Positions 42,633 through 52,475 of a stretch of 64,000 nucleotides of DNA are shown here, one piece after another (positions within the stretch are counted from its first letter, which is position 1; every line of letters starts with the position of its first letter). Source of the DNA: Lentzea jiangxiensis. Its GTDB lineage: Bacteria > Actinomycetota > Actinomycetes > Mycobacteriales > Pseudonocardiaceae. The position numbers and the translations under genes were made by a program. The DNA is taken from contig NZ_FNIX01000007.1 in NCBI RefSeq assembly GCF_900104175.1, positions 186,001 through 250,000 on the forward strand, read 5' to 3'. The notes beneath the pieces were generated by a model that searched no databases, was not told where the DNA came from, and was given only the letters and a program-made list of their open reading frames with translations.

Positions 42633-43508
42633 ATGACGTCTTCCGGCACCCTGACGCCGATGTCCACAAAGGACGACGATTTAGCCTCCTCACCGGTCGT
42701 GCCGGCCCGCTACCCCTGGCGCTGGGTCGGCGTCGCCTTCGTGCTGGTGCTCGCTGCGCAGTTCGTGCACGGCCTGGTCACGAACCCCGCGTGGGACTGG
42801 CCCACGTTCGCCCGCTACTTCACCGCGCAGTCGATCCTGACGGCCGTCGGCACGACCATCGTGCTGACCGTGCTCGGCACGGTGCTGGGGTTCGCGCTCG
42901 GCATCGTCGTCGCGGTGCTGCGGATGTCGAAGAGCCCGTTCCTCTCCGCGGTCGGCTGGACCTACATCTGGGCGTTCCGCTCGATACCGCTGATCGTGCA
43001 GCTGTTGTTCTGGTTCAACATCTCCTACCTCTACAGCAGGCTGAGCCTCGGCATCCCGTTCGGGCCGGAGCTCGTGAGCTTCGAGACCATCGCGCTGATC
43101 AGCCCGATGGGCGCGGCGGTGCTGGGGCTCGCGCTGCACCAGGCGGCGTACGCGGCGGAGATCGTGCGGTCCGGCGTCATCTCGGTCGACCGGGGGCAGC
43201 TGGAAGCGGCGGCCGCACTCGGCATCCCGAGGTTCCGCCAGTTCCGCAGGATCGTGCTGCCGCAGGCGATGCGCTCGATCCTGCCCAACGCTGCCAACGA
43301 GGTGATCAGCCTCTTCAAGGGCACGTCCGTCGTCTCCGTGATGGCCATCGGCGAGCTCTTCTACCAGGTGCAGGTGATCTACGGCCGCAACGCGCGGGTC
43401 GTGGCGCTGCTGATGGTCGCGACCGTCTGGTACATCATCCTGACCACCCTGCTCTCGATCGGCCAGCACCACGTCGAGCGCTACTTCGCGCGAGGAGACC
43501 GCCGGTGA
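42633..43508 (+). CDS. Polar amino-acid ABC transporter permease
   Basis: 291 residues with six or so transmembrane helices, a 40-residue cytoplasmic start, and the permease signature with the EAA loop ([31 protein letters not shown]). It belongs to the HisMQ/ArtQM/TcyL group. A single permease gene implies a homodimer. Its TGA overlaps the ATPase GTG. With the leader peptide and monooxygenases, the likely substrate is cystine or an S-modified cysteine. Confidence 0.9.
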   Translation: MTSSGTLTPMSTKDDDLASSPVVPARYPWRWVGVAFVLVLAAQFVHGLVTNPAWDWPTFARYFTAQSILTAVGTTIVLTVLGTVLGFALGIVVAVLRMSKSPFLSAVGWTYIWAFRSIPLIVQLLFWFNISYLYSRLSLGIPFGPELVSFETIALISPMGAAVLGLALHQAAYAAEIVRSGVISVDRGQLEAAAALGIPRFRQFRRIVLPQAMRSILPNAANEVISLFKGTSVVSVMAIGELFYQVQVIYGRNARVVALLMVATVWYIILTTLLSIGQHHVERYFARGDRR

Positions 43509-44227
43509 TCAAGGTTCTGGGCGTGCACAAGAGCTTCGGTTCGCTGGAAGTGCTGCGCGGGGTGTCGCTGACCGTCGCCGCCGGCGAGGTCGTGGTGGTG
43601 CTCGGGCCGTCGGGTTCCGGCAAGTCGACGCTGCTGCGCACGATCAACCACCTGGAGAAGGCCGACCGCGGGTTCGTCGCCATCGACGGCGACCTGATCG
43701 GCTACCGCCGCCGCGCCGGCAAGCTCCACGAGCTCAAGGAACGCGAGATCCTCAAGCAGCGCAAGGACATCGGGTTCGTCTTCCAGAACTTCAACCTCTT
43801 CCCGCACCTGACCGCGCTGGAGAACGTCGCGGAGGTCGCCGACCTCGCCTCCGCGCGGCACTTCCTGGAGCGGGTCGGCCTGGAGGACAAGGCGTCCGCC
43901 TACCCGCGGCAGCTCTCCGGAGGTCAGCAGCAACGGGTCGCGATCGCACGGGCCCTGGCCACGCGGCCGAAGGTCGTGCTCTTCGACGAACCCACGTCCG
44001 CCCTCGACCCCGAGCTGGTCGGCGAGGTGCTGGACGTGATGCGCGACCTCGCCCGCACCGGCACGACGATGGTCGTCGTCACCCACGAGATCGGCTTCGC
44101 CCGCGAGGTGGCCGACCGCATCGTGTTCATCGACGGCGGCGTGATCGTCGAGGAGGGGGCACCGGACGAGGTGCTCGACCGCCCGGTCCACGACCGGACC
44201 CGCGCTTTCCTGTCCAAGGTTCTCTAA
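43505..44227 (+). CDS. Polar amino-acid ABC transporter ATPase
   Basis: 240 residues with Walker [10 protein letters not shown] (about 34-42), Q-loop [18 protein letters not shown], signature [16 protein letters not shown], Walker [15 protein letters not shown] and switch His in VVTHE. The segment after ENV is slightly shorter than usual. Provides energy for the permease at 42633. GTG start overlaps the permease stop. Confidence 0.93.
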   Translation: MIKVLGVHKSFGSLEVLRGVSLTVAAGEVVVVLGPSGSGKSTLLRTINHLEKADRGFVAIDGDLIGYRRRAGKLHELKEREILKQRKDIGFVFQNFNLFPHLTALENVAEVADLASARHFLERVGLEDKASAYPRQLSGGQQQRVAIARALATRPKVVLFDEPTSALDPELVGEVLDVMRDLARTGTTMVVVTHEIGFAREVADRIVFIDGGVIVEEGAPDEVLDRPVHDRTRAFLSKVL

Positions 44228-44239
44228 AAGGAGCTCGTT

Positions 44240-45172
44240 GTGCGCAAACTACTTCTCGCCGTTCTCGCGTTCGGACTGGCTGCCTGCGGCACCGCCGGCG
44301 GGGAGGAGCCCGTCGAGGTCGCCGGCCTCAGCGTGAACCTCGGCCCCGACCAGAAGCGGATCACCGCCACCAGGGACGACAAGATCGCCGCGAAGGTGCC
44401 GGAGAAGTTCAGAGCCAAGGGGGAGCTGACAATCGGCGGATCCGCCGGCACGGCACCGCCACTGCGGTTCTACGCCACCGACGACAAGACCGTGATCGGC
44501 GTCGAGACCGACATCGCGTCCCTCGTCGCCGACGTGCTCGGGCTGAAGCCGAAGCTCGAGGTCTCGTCGTGGGAGAACCTGTTCGTGGGCCTCGACAGCG
44601 GAGCCTACGACCTCGGCCTGTCGAACATCACCGTCACCGAGGCGCGCAAGGAGAAGTACGACTTCGCCACCTACCGCCTCGACACGCTGGCGTTCGAGGC
44701 GAAGAAGGGCGGCACCTGGAAGGTCCGGGAGCCGAAGGACGTCGCGGGCAAGGTCATCGCCGTCACCTCCGGCACCAACCAGGAGAAGATCCTCGTCGAC
44801 TGGAGCGCCAAGAACGTCGCCGCGGGCCTGAAGGCCACCGACATCAAGTACTTCCAGAACTCCTCGGACTACTACCTCGCGCTGCAGTCCGGCCGCATCG
44901 ACGCCTACCTCGGCCCGAACCCCACCTCCGCCTACCACGCGGCGACGTCCGGGCAGACCGAGGTGATCGGCAACTTCTCCGGCGGCGCCACCGTCCAGGG
45001 CAAGATCGCCGCGACCACCAAGAAGGGCAGCGGACTGGTCGTCCCCGTCCAGGAGGCGCTGAACCAGCTGATCGCCAACGGCAAGTACGCCGAGGTCCTG
45101 AAGCGCTGGGGCCTGTCCGACGAGGCCGTGCCGACGTCCGAGATCAACCCGCAGGGTCTGCCCAAGAGCTGA
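44240..45172 (+). CDS. Amino-acid ABC transporter solute-binding lipoprotein
   Basis: 310 residues. Lipoprotein signal with lipobox LAAC (Cys16). The SBP_bac_3 domain follows (LTIGGSAGTAPPLRFYATDDKTVIGVETDIASLVADVLGLK, YDLGLSNITVTEARKEKYDFATY). A leading region of about 45 residues before the domain is longer than usual. It captures the substrate outside the membrane. GGAG spacing before the GTG is clear. Confidence 0.92.
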   Translation: MRKLLLAVLAFGLAACGTAGGEEPVEVAGLSVNLGPDQKRITATRDDKIAAKVPEKFRAKGELTIGGSAGTAPPLRFYATDDKTVIGVETDIASLVADVLGLKPKLEVSSWENLFVGLDSGAYDLGLSNITVTEARKEKYDFATYRLDTLAFEAKKGGTWKVREPKDVAGKVIAVTSGTNQEKILVDWSAKNVAAGLKATDIKYFQNSSDYYLALQSGRIDAYLGPNPTSAYHAATSGQTEVIGNFSGGATVQGKIAATTKKGSGLVVPVQEALNQLIANGKYAEVLKRWGLSDEAVPTSEINPQGLPKS

Positions 45173-45183
45173 GGAGGTGCGTC

Positions 45184-45636
45184 ATGAGGTTCAGCATCAC
45201 GATCGACACCGAGGACGAGGGGACCGCGCTGCGCCTGCTCGGCGCGCTCAAGGAGGCGGGCCTGGCGCCCGCCGCCGAGGCGGCGGTCGAGGAGGTGGAC
45301 GTCCGGATCCTCCCGGACACCCGCCAGGTGCTGCTCCACGGGCGGCCCGTCGAGCTCACGCGCCTCGAGTTCGAACTGCTCCAGCACCTGTGCGAGCACA
45401 CCGACCGGGTGCACCGCCGCCGTGAGCTGCTGGCGGCTGTCTGGGGCGTCAACGACGGCTGCAGCGGCGCCCGCACGGTCGACGTGCACGTCCGCCGGGT
45501 GCGCCAGAAGCTCGGTGGCGCGGCGGACGTCATCCAGACCGTGCGCGGCGTCGGCTATCTGGTCGCGTCCAGCGCCCGCGTCAAGGTGGAACGCTCCCCG
45601 AACGTGGTGCGGCTGGCGGACCGGCGCGCCGGATGA
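45184..45636 (+). CDS. Stand-alone winged-helix (OmpR/PhoB-type) DNA-binding protein
   Basis: 150 residues. Residues about 1-45 form a small alpha/beta piece, then a complete Trans_reg_C winged helix (LTRLEFELLQHLCEHTDRVHRRRELLAAVWG, TVDVHVRRVRQKLG, IQTVRGVGYL). There is no receiver domain, so it is not an ordinary response regulator. It is 11 nt after the binding-protein stop behind GAGGAGG, and likely regulates this island. Confidence 0.87.
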   Translation: MRFSITIDTEDEGTALRLLGALKEAGLAPAAEAAVEEVDVRILPDTRQVLLHGRPVELTRLEFELLQHLCEHTDRVHRRRELLAAVWGVNDGCSGARTVDVHVRRVRQKLGGAADVIQTVRGVGYLVASSARVKVERSPNVVRLADRRAG

Positions 45637-45772
45637 CCGACGGGGCAGGGATGATGGCCGGCTGCACGAGTGCGTGAGCAGGGACGGCCGGGCCGCTGCC
45701 GTTCGAGAAACGAGTTGCCGAGGCGGTGGGGACGGTGTTGCATGCGTAGCTGACCTCCGGGGGAGTTGATCG

Positions 45773-46639
45773 ATGCCCGAGATCGCTACGGATGTGGCTC
45801 TCGTGCGGGAACTGGTCCGCACGCAGTTCCCGCACTGGCGGGGGTTGCCGGTCCGGGAGGTCGCGCACGGCGGCACCAGCAACGCGCTCTACCGGCTGGG
45901 CGACGAGCTCGCGGTGCGGCTGCCCCGCCGCGAGTGGTCGTCCGGCGACGCCGCCCATGAAGCTCAGGTCGTGCCGGTGGTCGCGCCTTCCCTGCCGGTC
46001 GCGGTGCCGGAGCCGCTGGAGCTGGGCTCGCCGACGGAGTCCTACCCCCACCAGTGGTCCGTGGTGCGGTGGATCGACGGCGTGATGGCTCCCGTCGAGG
46101 CGGTCGGTGAGGACGTCCCGGTCCGGCTGGCCGAGCTGGTCCGCGCGCTGCAGTCGGTCGACGCCGGTGACAGGCCGTGGAAGACCGGTCGTGGCCGGGT
46201 GAGCGGCATCGAGGACGACGCGGCGGTCCGCTCGTGCATCGCCGAGCTCGGCGGGAACCCGCGGCTCACGGCGATCTGGGAGGAGTCGCTGACCGCGCCC
46301 CGGTGGGAACGGCCGGGACGGTGGCTGCACGCCGACCTGCACGAGGGCAACCTGCTGTTCACCGGCGGCTCGCTGACCGGCGTGATCGACTGGGGGAGCG
46401 CGGGGGTCGGTGACCCGGCGGCCGACCTCATGACGGCCTGGCTCTACCTCGACTCCCGCGGGCGCAAGCTCTTCCAGCGCGAACTCGCCGAGTTCGACGA
46501 CGCGGACTGGGCACGGGCGCAGGGGTGGGCGTTGCACCTCGCCGTGCTCGCGCTGCCGTACTACCGCGAGACCAACAGGTTCCTGGCGGGCATCGCGAGC
46601 CGCACCCTCGACCGGCTCTGCCCGGGCTGGGACGACTGA
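45773..46639 (+). CDS. Aminoglycoside-phosphotransferase-family kinase
   Basis: 288 residues with the APH fold. GTSNALYRLGDELAVRLPRR includes the ATP-site Lys/Arg region, WLHADLHEGNLLFTGGSLTGVIDWGSAGVGDPAADL holds the catalytic and metal-binding Asp residues. GGGGGAG ribosome-binding site before the ATG. Such proteins phosphorylate sugars or antibiotics; this one resembles generic actinobacterial members. No substrate is indicated. The 135 bp before it contain no gene. Confidence 0.83.
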   Translation: MPEIATDVALVRELVRTQFPHWRGLPVREVAHGGTSNALYRLGDELAVRLPRREWSSGDAAHEAQVVPVVAPSLPVAVPEPLELGSPTESYPHQWSVVRWIDGVMAPVEAVGEDVPVRLAELVRALQSVDAGDRPWKTGRGRVSGIEDDAAVRSCIAELGGNPRLTAIWEESLTAPRWERPGRWLHADLHEGNLLFTGGSLTGVIDWGSAGVGDPAADLMTAWLYLDSRGRKLFQRELAEFDDADWARAQGWALHLAVLALPYYRETNRFLAGIASRTLDRLCPGWDD

Positions 46640-46809
46640 CGCGGATCGACCTGTCCGTCAGCGACATCTCCGTCAGCGACGCGGGCGTCCAGCGGGCTGT
46701 CGCGGAGCTCTCCGTCCTGGCCCTCGCGCGGCACGGCGACAGCATCCCGTCCGTCGCCGGGATCGCCCGTCACGCCCTCGGTCAGCTACTCGCGGAACGC
46801 CCCCGGTGA
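46640..46809 (+). other. Coding-like fragment without a start
   Basis: Text in one frame reads RIDLSVSDISVSDAGVQRA then ELSVLALARHGDSIPSVAG to TGA at 46807-46809, with coding bias but no start codon or ribosome-binding site after the kinase stop. It contains a short direct repeat (TCCGTCAGCGAC twice). Possible relic of a gene; it overlaps the AraC gene end. Confidence 0.25.
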
Positions 46810-47607
46810 TGTCCCCGTCTCCCGGATGAAGAACTTCGTGAAGTTCGTGGCCTCGCTGAACCCCAGCCGGTGTCCGATCGCGGCCGAGGACAGGTCGGTG
46901 TGCACCAGCAGCCGCTTGGCCTCCAGTGCCACCCGCGCGTCGATCAACGCCTTCGCCGACTGCCCGGTCGCGGCGAGGCAGATGCGGTTGAGGCTGCGCG
47001 GCGAGTAGCCGATCCGCGCCGCGTACTCGGCGGCGTTGCGGGTCGTGGCGAACGAGCGCTCCAGCTCGTGCTGGAAGCGTTCGAACCGCGGGTCCAGCCG
47101 CGCGGGGTCGTCGCCGGTCGGCAGCCGGGCGACGCGGAGCAGGAAGGCGCCCAGCAGCACGCGGAGCAGGTCCACCGGCTCGTTGGTCAGCAGGTTGCGG
47201 CGGTACTCCTGGCGGAGGTCCTGCGCGGCACGGGTGAAGACGGCCATCTCCGCCCGCGGCACCGAACGCCGCACCGGGCCGAAGGCGCTGGGTGCCGACG
47301 CCGGGAACGCGGGGGTGAAAAGCACCACGGACGCCTCCAGCTCACCGCTGGGCAGGCGCAGCACGCGGCCGGGGCTGACGTGCAGCAGCGTGCCGGGGGA
47401 GCAGGGGTGGTCCACGAAATCGACCATGGTGCCGCCGGTGCCCGACGTGACCAGGAACAGCTGGTGGAAGTCGGTGCGGTGCACCTTGGTCAGGGTCTCG
47501 GCGGTGAGCCTGCGGCGGAGCGCGGCCAGGTCGAGCGCTTCGAGGCCCAGCTTCCCGCGGTCGGGGTTGCTGAAGCCGAACTGTGCGACCTGTCCACTTC
47601 TGACCAT
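46786..47607 (-). CDS. AraC family regulator with cupin-like sensor domain
   Basis: 273 residues. N-terminal AraC-type sensing domain (HQLFLVTSGTGGTMVDFVDHPCSPGTLLHVSPGRVLRL) and C-terminal double HTH (AAEYAARIGYSPRSLNRICLAATGQSAKALIDARVALEAKRLL, SSAAIGHRLGFSEATNFTKFFIRETGTSPGAFR). Divergent from the SnoaL-like gene at 47662, 54 bp apart; this arrangement often means the regulator controls the neighbour. Confidence 0.88.
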   Translation of the reverse strand: MVRSGQVAQFGFSNPDRGKLGLEALDLAALRRRLTAETLTKVHRTDFHQLFLVTSGTGGTMVDFVDHPCSPGTLLHVSPGRVLRLPSGELEASVVLFTPAFPASAPSAFGPVRRSVPRAEMAVFTRAAQDLRQEYRRNLLTNEPVDLLRVLLGAFLLRVARLPTGDDPARLDPRFERFQHELERSFATTRNAAEYAARIGYSPRSLNRICLAATGQSAKALIDARVALEAKRLLVHTDLSSAAIGHRLGFSEATNFTKFFIRETGTSPGAFRE

Positions 47608-47661
47608 GACGAGGCGGGATCCTACCTCGTTCCGCAGCGACCGCCGGGCCACTGTGGAGCC

Positions 47662-48414
47662 ATGAACAACAAGGAACTCGTGCTCAAGGCCACCGGCGAA
47701 CTCTTCGGCGACAGGGACCCGTCCGCGGTGGACCGCTGGGTGTCCCCGGACTACCGCCAGCACAGCTCGCTCGTCGCGGACGGGCCGGAAGCGTTGCGGG
47801 GCCTCGTGTCGGCCCTGCCGGACGGTTTCCGCTACGACCTGGCGCGCGTGGTCGCGGACGGCGATCTCGTCGCCCTGCACGGCGTCTACCACGGCTTCGG
47901 GCCGCAGCCGCTGGTCGCGTTCGACCTCTTCCGCGTCGAGGACGGCAAGCTCGCCGAACACTGGGACGCGCTCACGCCCGTCGTCGAGGAGACCGCGAGC
48001 GGACGGTCCCAGACGGACGGTCCCGCGCGGCCCACCGGTGCGGACACCGAACGCAGCCGTGCCCTGGTGGAGGAGTTCGCGCAGCGGATCCTCCAGGACG
48101 CCGACTACTCGGCGCTGACCGACTACATCTCGACCGAGACCTACCTGCAGCACAACCCCGAGGCCGCCGACGGGCTCGACGGGTTCGGCGCCGCCGCGGC
48201 GAAGTGGTCCGAGCAGGGCAGGAACCTCGTCTACAAGACCGTCCACCGCGTCGTCGCCGAGGGCGACCTCGTGCTGCTGCAGTCGGAGGGCGAGTTCGGC
48301 GTGCCGGTCGCCTACTGGGACCTCTTCCGCGTGCAGGACGGCAAGATCGTCGAGCACTGGGACGTGATCACGCCGGTCCCCGCCGAGCTGTCGCACTCCA
48401 ACGGGCTGTTCTGA
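47662..48414 (+). CDS. Double SnoaL-like (NTF2-fold) protein
   Basis: 250 residues made of two NTF2-like halves (residues 1-115 and 130-245), each with a D-R/D-Y...LFRVxDGKxxEHWD ending (VAFDLFRVEDGKLAEHWDALTPV and AYWDLFRVQDGKIVEHWDVITPV). The family includes predicted SnoaL-like aldol condensases and many proteins without proven activity. Divergent from the AraC gene. A hairpin at 48440-48470 follows. Confidence 0.8.
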   Translation: MNNKELVLKATGELFGDRDPSAVDRWVSPDYRQHSSLVADGPEALRGLVSALPDGFRYDLARVVADGDLVALHGVYHGFGPQPLVAFDLFRVEDGKLAEHWDALTPVVEETASGRSQTDGPARPTGADTERSRALVEEFAQRILQDADYSALTDYISTETYLQHNPEAADGLDGFGAAAAKWSEQGRNLVYKTVHRVVAEGDLVLLQSEGEFGVPVAYWDLFRVQDGKIVEHWDVITPVPAELSHSNGLF

Positions 48415-48439
48415 CGTGCTCGCCACCCTGCCGGGGGGT

Positions 48440-48470
48440 GCCGGCTCGGCGAACCAGTCGCCAAGCCGGC
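48440..48470. terminator. Hairpin between convergent genes
   Basis: GCCGGCTCGGCGA (48440-48452) pairs with TCGCCAAGCCGGC (48458-48470) with one mismatch and a 5-nt loop. It starts 26 nt after the SnoaL-like stop and can serve that gene or the LuxR gene on the other strand. The remaining 48471-48764 stretch shows no gene. Confidence 0.6.
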
Positions 48471-48764
48471 GCGGCAGGGGAAACGCCGGTGTGCCGTCGC
48501 ATCGTGAAGTCATGCCGAGTCGCGGGGAACAGCGATCCGGGATTGGTGTCTTGATGAGCGGATCGCAAAAACCGGACCAGCCCCGGCTGCGGTCCTGTGT
48601 CAATCGTGTCCACGTGCGACTGTTGAGGCACTTCGTCTTGTTTTGACGCGGCGAGCGCCTTCACGCGAACGGCGAACTCGGGCCTCGTGGCCGCGGCCCG
48701 ATGTGCAGTGGGGCACGGCAGGGGAAACACTGAAGTGCCCCGAACACCTGCTCGCCGGCGGATG

Positions 48765-51662
48765 TCACCTCCGTGAGACGAATCCCGCGAGTGCGGAGGG
48801 CAGCTGGGTCCGGCGGCGCACACCGAGCTTGCGGTAGATGCTCGTGAGGTGGAACTCGACCGTGCGTCGGGAGACGCTCAGCTTGCGCGCGATCTCGTCG
48901 TTCGAGTTCCCTTCGAGCACCAGCCCGGCCACTCGGTGCTCGTGCGGCGTCAGCGCGAGCGCGTTGGCTCGAGGACCGGGTGGCACGACCTTCGTCGGTT
49001 CGGCCGGCCGCGGGATCCGGGCGCGTGCAGTGCGGGCGGAGACCGGGTCGGCGGGCTTTTCTCCCGTTTGCACGGCGACGCCGCACTGCTCGCCGAGCTT
49101 CTTCGCCTCCGCGAGGTGGTTCCGGGCGGTGTTGTGCTGTCCTTTCTCCCCCAGCGTGCCGGCGAGTTCCAGCAGCACCTGCGCGTGCAGCATCCGCGCG
49201 GACGACGGCCGCAGCACCGACTCCGCCTCGGTGAGCCACGGAGCAGCGGCGGCGCCGCCGGTCACGATGCCCATCGTCAGCAGCGCACGGCCGATCACGC
49301 TCGGCGCACCCCACTTCCGCGCCAGTTCCACCTCCCGCAACGCCAGGTCGAGAGCGGGATCCCGCTGCCCGAGCTTGAGGTGCGCCAGCGCCGCGTACGA
49401 CCGCCAGGGGCGCAGCGCCGGGCTGGGCCGGCCCCACGCCTCGAACCGCTCACCGCACTCGAGCTGGTCGGCGAGCGCTCCCTCGGTGTCGCCGAGCTCC
49501 ATGCGCAACGCGCCCCTGGAGTGCAGCAGTGCGGTGTGGTGCCAGGTGGACGGCAACGCCCTGAACCTGCCGAACGGCCGGAGCGCGTTCTCCGCCGCCT
49601 TGACGTCGCCGAGGGCCAGCTGGGCGCGAACCTGGGCGTCGACGGCGTAGACCTGTCCGAAGTGGTCCGGGGGGAGTGCCGCTGTCCGCGCCGCGGACAA
49701 CGCGAGCTCCGCGTCCGCGACCGCCTCCGCGAAGGACCCGCGGTGGTAGTGCGCCCGCGACCGGAGGGTGTGGCCGAGCAGGACGATCAGCGACAGCCCT
49801 TCTCGATGGGCCTCGAGCAGGATCTCGTCGCAGTACCGCATCACCAGCTCCGCCTCGTCGGCGCGCAGCAGGGAGTTGAGCACCCCGACCATTCGTTGCG
49901 GGTAGTGCAGGATGGCGGGCGCTCCGCCGGACAGCGCCGCGAGCGCCGTCTTCCGGCACAGCGGCAGATCGATGCCGCGGTTGCTGGCGTCCTCGGCGAT
50001 CAGTCCCGCCAGCCTGCGGCCGTGCTCGTCACCGCGGCGCCACTCCTGCTCGTCGAACTGGCGGAAATCCACCTGACCGGTTGTCTGGGTCCGGGACGGC
50101 ACGGTGATCCGCTCCAGCAGCCGCAGCATTTCGACGACCGCGGGGATCTTCGACCCGATCTCGGCCTCGGTCCGGCGCAGCACCTCGCTCGCACTGTCGT
50201 AGGCGCCGTCGAAGTAGAGGACCTGGGCGAGGCGGCAGGCGACCGCGAGGACCTCCTCCGGATCGTCCAGCCCGGTCATCCCCTCTTCCAGGTGCACCAC
50301 GGCCATCCGCGGGTCGAAGTAGACCTCGGCGAGGCCGAGCCGCACCAGCAGGTCCTTCCTCTGCGAGGTGGACAGTTCCTCGTCGAGAGCTCTGCTGAGG
50401 AGCTTCGCGCCGGTGCGGGGATCGCCCGCGGCCGTCGCGGTGTCGGCCGTGGTGCGCAGGGCTGCCACCGCCCAGGCACCCAACCGGGAGGACGTTCGCA
50501 GCACGTGGTGTGCCACGACAGGAGCGGGGGCCCGCGTGCGGTGCAGGTGTCGCGCGGCCTTGGCGTGCAACTCCTCGCGTTCCTGGTAGGGGACCGCGCC
50601 GCCGATCGCCGTCTTGATCACCGGGTGGGAGAACGCGAGTTCGTCGTCCGGTGCGAGCAGCCCCATCCCCTCCAACTGCCGAACCAGATCGGCGGCCGCG
50701 CCGTTGCTCACGCCCATGACAGCGGTCAGCAGGTCCAGGTCGTCCGGCTCCACGACCGCGATCGCCTTGGCGACCTCGACGAGTTGGCGTGACTGGCGGT
50801 TGAGCCGTGCGAGCATCGATCGGCCGAGTTCCTCGGGGTCGAGGCCGGGCAGGGCACCCGCGGCCTCTTCGTCCGGTGGGGTCGATCGTTCCCGCATCTG
50901 ACCCAGGACGTGACTCGTCACCATGGGACAGCCGCCGGTGGCCTGGAGGACGGCTTCGACGAAACTCCCGTCCGGTGTGCGTCCGAGCACCTGCTCGGTG
51001 AGCTGCACGACGTCCTGCGCCGTGAAGACCGTGAGCCTCGTGGACTGGGAGTAGAGCTCCAGCTCCGCGATCAGCAGGGGATCGGCCGGACGGATCCCGG
51101 GCGTGCGGGTCAGCAGGGTCACGACCGGGAGTTTGGCGACGCGGTGGAGCAGGTAGTTCAGCCAGCGCAACGACGGCACGTCAGCCCATTGCACGTCGTC
51201 GACGACCAGGCAGAGCGGTGCGCGTTGGGCGAGACGCACGGTGAAGCGGTAGACGTCCCGGATCGCCCGCAGGACGTGGACGTCGTCCATGTCGCGCACT
51301 TCGGCGGTGAAGTGCCCGGCGATGGCGCCGTGCCCGTGCGGTGTCCCCTCACCGTCCTGGCCCTGGGACAGTTCCTCGCGCAGGTGCTCGAAGAGCTGCT
51401 GGACGACGGCGAAGGGCAGCTCCCGCTCCATGGGCGAGGCTTTCGCCCGGCAGACCACGAACCCGCGCGCCTGGGCGAGGTCGCACGCCGCGTCCAGCAG
51501 CGCCGTCTTGCCGATGCCGGTCGCGCCTTCGACCAGGATCGTGGCGGGCGTCGCGTGCTTCGTCGATTCGAGAGCATCGACAATCCGTTTCAACTCCGGA
51601 CCTCTGCCGACGAGAGTGGTCCGGCTTCCGGTATTCCGGTGGTGCTGCGAGTCGGCGACCAT
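48765..51662 (-). CDS. LAL-type LuxR regulator (AAA + TPR-like + LuxR HTH)
   Basis: 965 residues. N-terminal NTPase with Walker A EGATGIGKTAL (about 45-55) and Walker B LCLVVDDVQWAD. A long helical repeat middle (about 300-870) follows, then a C-terminal LuxR HTH (LTPHEHRVAGLVLEGNSNDEIARKLSVSRRTVEFHLTSIYRKLGV). The ATG at 51662 has GGAG 6 nt upstream. LAL regulators are large pathway-specific activators in actinomycete biosynthetic clusters. It borders the fatty acyl/polyketide island on its left and probably drives it, perhaps through the 54.5-kb palindromes. Confidence 0.9.
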   Translation of the reverse strand: MVADSQHHRNTGSRTTLVGRGPELKRIVDALESTKHATPATILVEGATGIGKTALLDAACDLAQARGFVVCRAKASPMERELPFAVVQQLFEHLREELSQGQDGEGTPHGHGAIAGHFTAEVRDMDDVHVLRAIRDVYRFTVRLAQRAPLCLVVDDVQWADVPSLRWLNYLLHRVAKLPVVTLLTRTPGIRPADPLLIAELELYSQSTRLTVFTAQDVVQLTEQVLGRTPDGSFVEAVLQATGGCPMVTSHVLGQMRERSTPPDEEAAGALPGLDPEELGRSMLARLNRQSRQLVEVAKAIAVVEPDDLDLLTAVMGVSNGAAADLVRQLEGMGLLAPDDELAFSHPVIKTAIGGAVPYQEREELHAKAARHLHRTRAPAPVVAHHVLRTSSRLGAWAVAALRTTADTATAAGDPRTGAKLLSRALDEELSTSQRKDLLVRLGLAEVYFDPRMAVVHLEEGMTGLDDPEEVLAVACRLAQVLYFDGAYDSASEVLRRTEAEIGSKIPAVVEMLRLLERITVPSRTQTTGQVDFRQFDEQEWRRGDEHGRRLAGLIAEDASNRGIDLPLCRKTALAALSGGAPAILHYPQRMVGVLNSLLRADEAELVMRYCDEILLEAHREGLSLIVLLGHTLRSRAHYHRGSFAEAVADAELALSAARTAALPPDHFGQVYAVDAQVRAQLALGDVKAAENALRPFGRFRALPSTWHHTALLHSRGALRMELGDTEGALADQLECGERFEAWGRPSPALRPWRSYAALAHLKLGQRDPALDLALREVELARKWGAPSVIGRALLTMGIVTGGAAAAPWLTEAESVLRPSSARMLHAQVLLELAGTLGEKGQHNTARNHLAEAKKLGEQCGVAVQTGEKPADPVSARTARARIPRPAEPTKVVPPGPRANALALTPHEHRVAGLVLEGNSNDEIARKLSVSRRTVEFHLTSIYRKLGVRRRTQLPSALAGFVSRR

Positions 51663-52166
51663 TCTGCGCGCTCCGTGGTTGTCGGCTAGGCCATTCGGGT
51701 ATTGCGTGACTCACACCTTGGTCATATAGGGCGTCCTGTTGATTTCACGGTGGGAGTACCCGTTTGGTCAAGTTGATGACCTCTCGCGGGTGTAGGACTT
51801 TCTGGCGATGAAACCGCAGTTCAAGCGGATGGGAGTCGGTGCCGGGGTGCGACAACGCCATGATCGGGCATGCGTTACGCCGAGATTTCTCACATGTTCA
51901 TCTGGGAGTCCCCGGCTCTGCCGGAAACCCGGTGTGCTCCCTCCGGAGGTTTTGTCGATCTCCGAGTGAGTGAAATCACGCCGTTGGACGATCTTCGCGA
52001 CGGCGGAAACGCTGTGCTCGCATTGATGCCGCTGACGCGGAAGATTTCACCGCATCGGTCTTGTGCGAGACGCTGGGAGCGGTCCGCCGGTACCGGAGTC
52101 GCGGCGGTCGTGCACGAGATCCCGCCGTCACCGCGGCATGGTGCGGGTCTTCTCGAGAGCGATCAC
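51663..52166. promoter_or_regulatory. Intergenic region upstream of the LAL regulator
   Basis: About 500 bp of lower coding character. Reading leftward, TATATG (near 51727) is a plausible -10 for the regulator. TGATTTCAC (near 51742) and its complement GTGAAATCA (near 51969) occur on the same strand and form a distant inverted repeat. Open frames here have poor codon bias and I do not call a gene. Confidence 0.35.
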
Positions 52167-52475
52167 TCAGGTCAGCGGCAGGCCGGACACCGGCAGCAGC
52201 CGCGCGTAGGCCTCGACGTAGTCCTCGGCCGCGATCGGGACGCGCTGGACGTCGTTCGTGATGCCGAACGCCTCGACGACGTCCTCGGCGTGCGGCAGGA
52301 GGAGCTCGTCGAGCCGTGCGACGAGCGACGGGATATCCCGCACCTGAGCGGGGACAGGGTGCCGTCGCACAGGTGCCAGGCCGCGTCCCTGTCCAGCTCG
52401 GACACGGCGAACCGCAGGAACAGCGACGTGAGCACCGCTCCGCTGCGCGGTAGGCCCGCCCGCCGTGCAGCCTGC
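52167..52475 (-). pseudogene. C-terminal remnant of an acyl-CoA oxidase-like gene
   Basis: The complement reads AARRAGLPRSGAVLTSLFLRFAV, ELDRDAAWHLCDGTLSP, then after a one-base frameshift near 52345 AQVRDIPSLVARLDELLLPHAEDVVEAF and YVEAYARLLPVSGLPLT with TGA at 52169-52167. The LFxRFAVSELDRD...AW...LL..LRPHAxxLVDAFGI pattern is that of acyl-CoA oxidase C-terminal domains. It directly follows the truncated N-terminal part (52476-53006). The middle domain is missing. Confidence 0.7.
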
